From Chloroflexota bacterium (GTDB lineage Bacteria; Chloroflexota; UBA6077; JADZDV01): 11,592 nucleotides of DNA. The first letter of the stretch is position 1. Each line of letters begins with the position of its first letter. The stretch lies in contig JADZDV010000203.1 of assembly GCA_020850915.1 (NCBI GenBank), positions 1 to 11,592 on the forward strand, given 5' to 3'. The notes under the pieces are model-generated. The model was not told the DNA's origin. It worked only from the letters and a program-made list of their open reading frames with translations, and did not search any database. The position numbers and the translations under genes were made by a program. Shown in pieces: positions 7,351-11,592 of this stretch.

Positions 7351-7380
7351 CGGCGGCCTCTCCGCGTTCGGCGCGCCGTC
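7349..7380. terminator. GC-rich hairpin between convergent genes, possible two-way terminator
   Basis: GACGGCG (7349-7355) and CGCCGTC (7374-7380) are perfect inverted copies. GCC (7356-7358) can extend the stem with GGC (7370-7372) if G7373 is bulged, leaving an 11-base loop. The structure covers the stop codons of both converging genes, in the only place where termination is needed for both. Neither side has a clear T tract, so intrinsic termination is unproven. It could act with Rho or simply protect 3' ends. Confidence 0.45.
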
Positions 7381-9004
7381 ACTTCGAGTAATCGGTCTCC
7401 CGCGACGTGATGAACTCGACCAGTGACGGGCGCCCGTCTTGCACGGCCGCGATCGCTCTCCGCAGCGCCGGGACGATCTGCCCGATCTCTTCGACGCGCT
7501 GGGCATAGCCGCCCAGCGCGTCCGCGATCCTAGCGAAGTTGCCCCCGAGATAGAGCGTCTGGTAGCGCTCCGTGGCGATCTCGAGGTGGGGCTTCTCGAT
7601 CGCCATGGCGAAATTGTTCAGGACGATTGTCAGGATCGGCACTCCAGACCGGACGGCGGTTTCGAAGTCGAGCCCGACCATGCCGAACGCCGTGTCGCCC
7701 ATGAGATTGATCACCAGCCGTTCGGGCTGCGCCAGCTTCGCGCCGATCGCCAGCCCCAGCCCGTAACCGAGCTGTGTGGAGCGACCCCAGCCGATGTACC
7801 CATGGGGCACCTGGCTCACCCAGAACGGGCTGAGCTGGTTGCGCGGACTTCCAGAATCGTGGGTGATGACTGTGTTCCGCCGATCCACCAGATGCATCAA
7901 CTCCCAGATGACCCGATACGGGTTGATCGGGGTCTCGTCCGAGGTCAGCTTCGGAAGCCACGCGCTCAGCCACTCGCTCCTCGAATGAGCGATCTCGCCG
8001 GTCACCTCGGAGCCGTCGCGTGGTCGCGCTACGAGGGTGTGCACTGCTTCGAGGAGCTGTCGCAGCACGAGCTTCGCATCGCCCACGATCGCGTGTCGCG
8101 TGGGGTACACCTTGTTGATGTCGCACGCGTCCGCTGTGGCGTGCAGGATCGTCTTTCCCGCCGGAATCGGCACGGAGAAGCTGCCGTGGCTGAAGCTGCA
8201 GCCAATCCCGAAGACGACGTCAGCGCGGTCGAGGAAGTGGTGGACCGGCCCGGTCGTCGTGGCGCCACCAGAGCCGAGCGCCAGCGGGTGGTCTTCCGGA
8301 AAGGCGCTCTTCCCGAGCAGAGTCGTCATGACCGGAGCCTGCAGCAGCTCAGCCAGTTCTTGCAGCTCACTCCAGGCCTCGGCAGACAGAACGCCCTGCC
8401 CTGCGTGGATCACCGGCCGCGCCGCCTGGACGAGCGACGTGGCGACCGACTCCACATCCGCCGGATCGCCCTGAGACCGGAGGACCGGCACTGGCTGATA
8501 GGCGATGCCATCCTGGAGCTGCTCGCCAGCCACGTCTCCCGGTAACTCCAGCATCACGGGGCCTGGCCGACCGCTGCGGAGCTGGGTGAAGGCTCTGCGC
8601 ATCAGGTCCGGCACGCGGTCCGCGAAGGCGATCTGGTCCACCCACTTCGTGACGGTCGAGTAGCTCTTCGGCGCGCTGAAGTTCGGATGTGTCGCTGCCT
8701 CTCGGCGGGGCACGCCCGCTGGCAAAAGCAGGATTGGGACAGAGTCGGCATACGCCTGGGCGACGCCGGCAAAGGCGTTCTCGGCGCCCGGACCAGCCTG
8801 CATCGCGAAGACCCCCCGTCGACCATCGCCGGCGAGTCGGCTGAAGCCGTCGGCGATGTTGACGCCGACACGCTCCTGGCGGCAGACGATCGGGCGAATA
8901 CCGAGGCTGGAGACGGCGTCGATGAGCGGGTTGTTGGGAAAACAACTGAGGAACCGCACGCCTTCCCGGCGCAGGATCTCGGCGATCGCGTCGACCGCTC
9001 GCAT
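7379..9004 (-). CDS. Thiamine-diphosphate-dependent enzyme, acetolactate synthase-like superfamily
   Basis: A 541-residue protein with the three-domain layout of the ThDP decarboxylase/AHAS superfamily. The N-terminal PYR domain carries the cofactor-activating Glu44 in CRQERVGVNIADGFSR, then AMQAGPGAENAFAGVAQAYADSVP. The central domain spans about 190-345. The C-terminal PP domain holds the ThDP/metal motif from G436-D437 (GDTAFGM) to N463-N464. The third motif residue is Thr instead of the usual Gly (GDG), with normal spacing. The superfamily cleaves or forms C-C bonds next to carbonyls. Members include acetolactate synthase, benzoylformate and oxalyl-CoA decarboxylases and sulfoacetaldehyde acetyltransferase. 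The FPNNPLIDA start recalls a group usually annotated only as ThDP-requiring proteins, so the reaction is left open. Start ATG 9004 follows GGAAAGG with eight-base spacing. It lies 42 bases after the FecR-like gene on the same strand, so is probably co-transcribed. Confidence 0.88.
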   Translation of the reverse strand: MRAVDAIAEILRREGVRFLSCFPNNPLIDAVSSLGIRPIVCRQERVGVNIADGFSRLAGDGRRGVFAMQAGPGAENAFAGVAQAYADSVPILLLPAGVPRREAATHPNFSAPKSYSTVTKWVDQIAFADRVPDLMRRAFTQLRSGRPGPVMLELPGDVAGEQLQDGIAYQPVPVLRSQGDPADVESVATSLVQAARPVIHAGQGVLSAEAWSELQELAELLQAPVMTTLLGKSAFPEDHPLALGSGGATTTGPVHHFLDRADVVFGIGCSFSHGSFSVPIPAGKTILHATADACDINKVYPTRHAIVGDAKLVLRQLLEAVHTLVARPRDGSEVTGEIAHSRSEWLSAWLPKLTSDETPINPYRVIWELMHLVDRRNTVITHDSGSPRNQLSPFWVSQVPHGYIGWGRSTQLGYGLGLAIGAKLAQPERLVINLMGDTAFGMVGLDFETAVRSGVPILTIVLNNFAMAIEKPHLEIATERYQTLYLGGNFARIADALGGYAQRVEEIGQIVPALRRAIAAVQDGRPSLVEFITSRETDYSK

Positions 9005-9012
9005 GCCAGAAG

Positions 9013-9019
9013 CCTTTCC
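9013..9019 (-). promoter_or_regulatory. Ribosome binding site GGAAAGG for the ThDP enzyme
   Basis: Read on the minus strand, GGAAAGG lies eight bases before the ATG at 9004-9002. It supports that start for the enzyme gene and independent initiation rather than strict coupling to the upstream gene. Confidence 0.6.
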
Positions 9020-9031
9020 GCCGAGCGTTAG

Positions 9032-9044
9032 CCCGGCACCCGGG
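9032..9044. repeat. Short perfect inverted repeat in the gap between the FecR-like and ThDP genes
   Basis: CCCGG and CCGGG flank a three-base CAC loop in the 42-base intergenic gap. A five-pair all-GC hairpin would form in the mRNA just upstream of the ThDP ribosome binding site. With no T tract it is unlikely to terminate. It may mark a processing point or be chance in GC-rich DNA. Confidence 0.3.
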
Positions 9045-9046
9045 TC

Positions 9047-10426
9047 CTACTCCACGGTGAGATCGACGTTCGCAACCTCGGCGTCAAAGTCCCAGCCGGA
9101 GGCGCTGACGGTCACCTTCGTGATCCGCGAGGGCTGTTCGCCGAGGCTGCGCAGGTCGAAGCTGAAGTGCTCCCATTCGCCCTGGCGAAGCTGCTGACCC
9201 TCCACGGGACTATCTACCGGGTTGCCGGCCGGATCACCGTAGTAGAAGCCACGCTCCCAGGTGGGCCGGCCGCCGTTCTCCGTGATGTACTCGACGCTGA
9301 GCATCAGGGGATACTCTGATCCGCGGAAGCCGCCCCCGGTCAGACTCTGAAAGTTGATCTTGATCCAGCCTGAGAGCACGATCTGGCGGTATGGCGTGAC
9401 GTCCCGATCGATCCGCTGCTCCAGCCCGGTCTGGTTATGGAAGTTCTTCGTCGTCGTACGGGAGATGCGAACGATGTTGCTCGGGAGACCAGTGCTGCTC
9501 TGGTCAATGACGAACACACGCCCACCCGTGTCGGGCCGGCCCGGCTCGCCCCGACTGAAGACGCACCAGGATTTCAGTATGTCGATCGTCTTGTCGCCCT
9601 GCTTGTCGCATAGCGGTGGGATTTCAATTCGCCGAACCGGCTCGCGGCGCGGCGGCGGGCTCACGTCGTCAAAATCCAGCTCCCGGAACGTCCCATTGGC
9701 GACGAGGTCCTCCGTGATGTCCCGCGGTTGACGACTCGCCTCTTTCGCTGGCAGCTCAACGCGCTGCCGGTCAGCAACCTGAATTGTCGGGCCGCTCGTC
9801 TGGTCGACCGTCGCGAGGCCGCTGTAAACAGATGCGCGCGTCTCAGCCTCCTGAGCCCAGACCAGGTACTCACCAGGCGTCAGGCTCAGCGTGCCCAGGC
9901 TCGTGTGTACCAGGAGGGGACGATCCGACGGCAACGGCTCCGGCGCGGTGATGATCGCCGCGCCGGCGTTCAGGTCCAGCTCGATACTCGTGAGACCTGG
10001 GTCGAACTTACCCTGGTGGTGCTGAGCGAGCCGGAGGTCCGCGCCGGACAACAGGCGGGCCGTCCCCCCATTGAGCAGGCGGAGCACCAGCTCCGAGGCC
10101 TGGGGCACCTCGACGTGCCCCAGCTCCTCGATGAGCGCCCCATCCTTCAACCGGATCTCACTTCGCCCGTCGCTTGGGGACGTGTACAGCGGAATGCCCC
10201 GGACGCTGAGCACCTCGGCGGCCACGGGAACAACCGCCGTGCGACGGTAGACGTCCACCTTATAGACGCCAGAGGCGACCAGCCCGGTCCAGATCGCGAA
10301 GGCGCCCAGGATGATCGTCCAGGCTCGTCGTCTCGCCCGCGCAGCCTGGGCAGCGTCTAACCCGCCCTGGGTGGGCGCGCTGGCCGGCGGCTGGCCGGTG
10401 GAGTTCGGCGGATTCAGGATTGCCAT
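9047..10426 (-). CDS. Single-pass membrane protein with FecR-like domain and C-terminal beta-rich domain
   Basis: A 459-residue protein. A Pro/Ala/Gln-rich cytoplasmic start (1-30) is followed by a basic patch RARRRAW and one hydrophobic helix at about 36-54, giving an N-in, C-out anchor. Residues about 69-226 look like a FecR-type domain: repeated beta-strand phrases such as EIRLKDGALIEE, LVLRLLNGGTARLLSGADLR, IELDLNAGAAII and TSLGTLSLTPGEYLVW. After a Pro/Arg-rich hinge (about 255-268) comes a region to the end that looks like a galactose-binding or jelly-roll beta sandwich (IVLSGWIKINFQ, WEHFSFDL, ITKVTVSASGWDFDAEV). It contains only two cysteines (C273, C288), which could pair. No ECF sigma factor or TonB receptor gene is visible beside it, so classical iron-signalling is not supported. 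A structural or sensing role at the envelope is an inference. The ATG at 10426 has AGGGA five bases before it and overlaps tgt by 13 bases. Confidence 0.75.
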   Translation of the reverse strand: MAILNPPNSTGQPPASAPTQGGLDAAQAARARRRAWTIILGAFAIWTGLVASGVYKVDVYRRTAVVPVAAEVLSVRGIPLYTSPSDGRSEIRLKDGALIEELGHVEVPQASELVLRLLNGGTARLLSGADLRLAQHHQGKFDPGLTSIELDLNAGAAIITAPEPLPSDRPLLVHTSLGTLSLTPGEYLVWAQEAETRASVYSGLATVDQTSGPTIQVADRQRVELPAKEASRQPRDITEDLVANGTFRELDFDDVSPPPRREPVRRIEIPPLCDKQGDKTIDILKSWCVFSRGEPGRPDTGGRVFVIDQSSTGLPSNIVRISRTTTKNFHNQTGLEQRIDRDVTPYRQIVLSGWIKINFQSLTGGGFRGSEYPLMLSVEYITENGGRPTWERGFYYGDPAGNPVDSPVEGQQLRQGEWEHFSFDLRSLGEQPSRITKVTVSASGWDFDAEVANVDLTVE

Positions 10427-11592
10427 CTGAGTCCCTGAACTGGCGCTCGAGTCGATCTGAGCCGAGCCGTCACACCCCTGCGTGAGGCGACCGGGGCTTG
10501 GGCCGGCGCGTCGGCTAGCTTACGCGCCTCAAGCCATTCCGGCAGCCTGCCCGCCACAATCGCCTCGCGTATTGCCTCAGCCGTCCGAATCAGTACACGT
10601 AGATTGTGCACGCTGAGCAAACGCGCTGCCAGAGGCTCGCCGGCTCGCGTCAGGACGTGGAGGTAGGCCCTGCTAACTCGCGCACAGGTAGCACAATCGC
10701 AAAGCTCCTGAATCGGGCTCGGATCCCTGGAGAGCTCGGCGCGTCGCAAGTCGAGACGCCCCGCGTCCAGGAGCGCGACACCTGTCCGCGCCAGCCGCGT
10801 TGGCAGAACGCAATCGAACATGTCCACGCCGGCCACCGTATAGTCCACGATCTGCTCTGGTGTACCGACCCCCATCAGGGACCGGGGCCGGTCGGGCGGT
10901 AGCTCGCGGACCGTGGCGATGACGAGATCGTCCGTCACAGAACGCGGCTCACCCACGCTCAGGCCGCCAATCGCGTAGCCTGGGAACCCCAGCACCGCGT
11001 AGTCGCGTGCAGCTTGCACGCGCAGGTCTTGGAACATTCCACCCTGGACGATGCCGAAGAGCCACTGGTCCGCCCTACGGTGCGCCGCCCGCGAACGCAG
11101 CGCCCAGCGCCGACTGCGATCGAGCGCCTGTGTGACGTCAGCTCGAGAAGCATCCGCGGTACGGCAGTCGTCCAGCGGCATGACCAGGTCTGCGCCAAGC
11201 TGCTCCTGCGTTCGAACGACGGCCTCCGGGGTGAAATCGAGCTGGCTGCCATCCACGTGACTGTGAAAACGAACGCCCCTCTCGTTAACCTCAGCACGCT
11301 TACGAAGACTCATCACCTGGAAACCGCCGCTGTCGGTCAGCATCGGACCGCTCCAGCCCATGAAGCGGTGCAGTCCGCCCTGGCGATCGACCGCCTCCGC
11401 GCCCGGCCGCAGCGCGAGATGATAGGTGTTGCTGAGCACGCACCGTGCACCATGGCGCGCAAGATTGTCCGGTGTGAGAGACTTGACGGTCGCCTGGGTG
11501 CCCACTGGCATGAAGGCGGGGGTCGGCAGTGTACCATGGGGAGTCTCGAGGATCCCTGCCCGGGCGCCCGTGACACGGCAGGTTGCAGTGAG
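10414..11592 (-). CDS. tgt: tRNA-guanine transglycosylase (queuosine pathway), start cut by window edge
   Basis: Bacterial TGT swaps guanine for preQ1 at the wobble base of tRNAs with GUN anticodons, the entry step of queuosine in tRNA. The frame continues upstream of the internal ATG at 11511. Residues ARAGILETPHGTLPTPAF precede MPVGTQATVKSLTP, exactly the family's N-terminal sequence, so the gene runs off the right edge with only about 4-10 residues missing. Seen are LTDSGGFQ with the general acid/base Asp (11332-11334), LDDC for the usual LDEC in the base pocket, GIVQGG, YAIGGLSVGEP, and FDCVLPTR with the nucleophile Asp (10813-10815). The zinc site is CDCATC (C-x-C-x2-C) with the later His of LLSVHN. 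The RNG that usually follows PTR reads RTG here. The C-terminus has an extra Ala/Arg-rich tail of about 35 residues. The gene overlaps the FecR-like gene by 13 bases. All key residues are present, so it is probably active. Confidence 0.95.
   Translation of the reverse strand, partial: LTATCRVTGARAGILETPHGTLPTPAFMPVGTQATVKSLTPDNLARHGARCVLSNTYHLALRPGAEAVDRQGGLHRFMGWSGPMLTDSGGFQVMSLRKRAEVNERGVRFHSHVDGSQLDFTPEAVVRTQEQLGADLVMPLDDCRTADASRADVTQALDRSRRWALRSRAAHRRADQWLFGIVQGGMFQDLRVQAARDYAVLGFPGYAIGGLSVGEPRSVTDDLVIATVRELPPDRPRSLMGVGTPEQIVDYTVAGVDMFDCVLPTRLARTGVALLDAGRLDLRRAELSRDPSPIQELCDCATCARVSRAYLHVLTRAGEPLAARLLSVHNLRVLIRTAEAIREAIVAGRLPEWLEARKLADAPAQAPVASRRGVTARLRSTRAPVQGLRWQS
10432..10436 (-). promoter_or_regulatory. 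Ribosome binding site AGGGA inside the tgt coding end
   Basis: Read on the minus strand, AGGGA sits five bases before the ATG at 10426, within the last codons of the upstream tgt gene. It decides the start of the FecR-like gene and indicates translation from the same message as tgt. Confidence 0.6.

Noticed and set aside
6391..7506. Minus-strand open frame opposite the 3' half of rel
   Set aside because: It spans two convergent genes, lacks family motifs, and is a compositional shadow of the rel coding strand.
7439..8545. Plus-strand open frame opposite the ThDP enzyme
   Set aside because: The minus strand there encodes clear ThDP motifs (GD...NN). The plus product is Arg/His-rich with no domain, so it is a shadow.
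9728..10360. Plus-strand open frame opposite the FecR-like gene
   Set aside because: No motif and no start signal are seen. The minus strand carries a coherent membrane helix plus beta-rich protein with a ribosome binding site.
11509..11511. ATG at 11511 as the start of tgt
   Set aside because: The frame stays open upstream and encodes the conserved ARAGILETPHG and LPTPAF stretches of the TGT N-terminus, so this Met is internal.
1..11592. Search for CRISPR arrays, insertion sequences, phage genes, attachment duplicates and riboswitches
   Set aside because: No spaced direct repeats, no transposase or integrase, no terminal inverted repeats around a gene, and no intergenic gap long enough for a known riboswitch were seen by eye.

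Overview
The window is a GC-rich chromosomal segment from a bacterium with strong G/C preference at third codon positions, TTG and GTG starts next to ATG, and tightly packed genes. The gene content (bifunctional-type Rel, queuosine tRNA-guanine transglycosylase, P1-family peptidase, membrane-anchored FecR-like protein) would suit a Chloroflexota lineage, but that is an inference. Nothing seen fixes the phylum. No transposase, integrase, phage gene or CRISPR array is visible, so this reads as ordinary chromosome rather than an accessory island.

Left part, plus strand: a possible 3' end of an unrecognised gene (2-199) runs into a tRNA-Arg(CCG) gene (190-264) that encodes its own CCA and is followed by a terminator-like hairpin. 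Next come two overlapping half-transporter genes (330-2246 and 2243-4060). Their nucleotide-binding motifs are complementary: the first has a canonical signature but Asp in place of the catalytic Glu, and the second has a normal catalytic Glu but a degenerate signature. This is the layout of a heterodimeric ABC exporter with one consensus and one degenerate ATP site. Seventeen bases later is a P1/S58-family N-terminal-nucleophile peptidase (4077-5063), probably in the same transcript.

Middle: after a 73-base gap with an extended -10-like element lies a full-length Rel/SpoT-family (p)ppGpp synthetase/hydrolase (5137-7350). Its hydrolase residues are intact, but its synthetase carries QFDD where bifunctional enzymes normally have RxKD. 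It ends in a GC-rich hairpin shared with the convergent gene on the other strand.

Right part, minus strand, read from the right edge: tRNA-guanine transglycosylase (11592 down to 10414, missing only its first few residues), a single-pass membrane protein with a FecR-like periplasmic or extracytoplasmic region (10426-9047, overlapping tgt by 13 bases), and a thiamine-diphosphate-dependent decarboxylase/synthase-like enzyme (9004-7379). The spacing suggests one operon, though no shared function is evident.

I found no clearly new system. The points most worth checking are the atypical Rel synthetase motif, the matched asymmetry of the ABC pair and its link to the peptidase, and the tgt-FecR-ThDP gene cluster.
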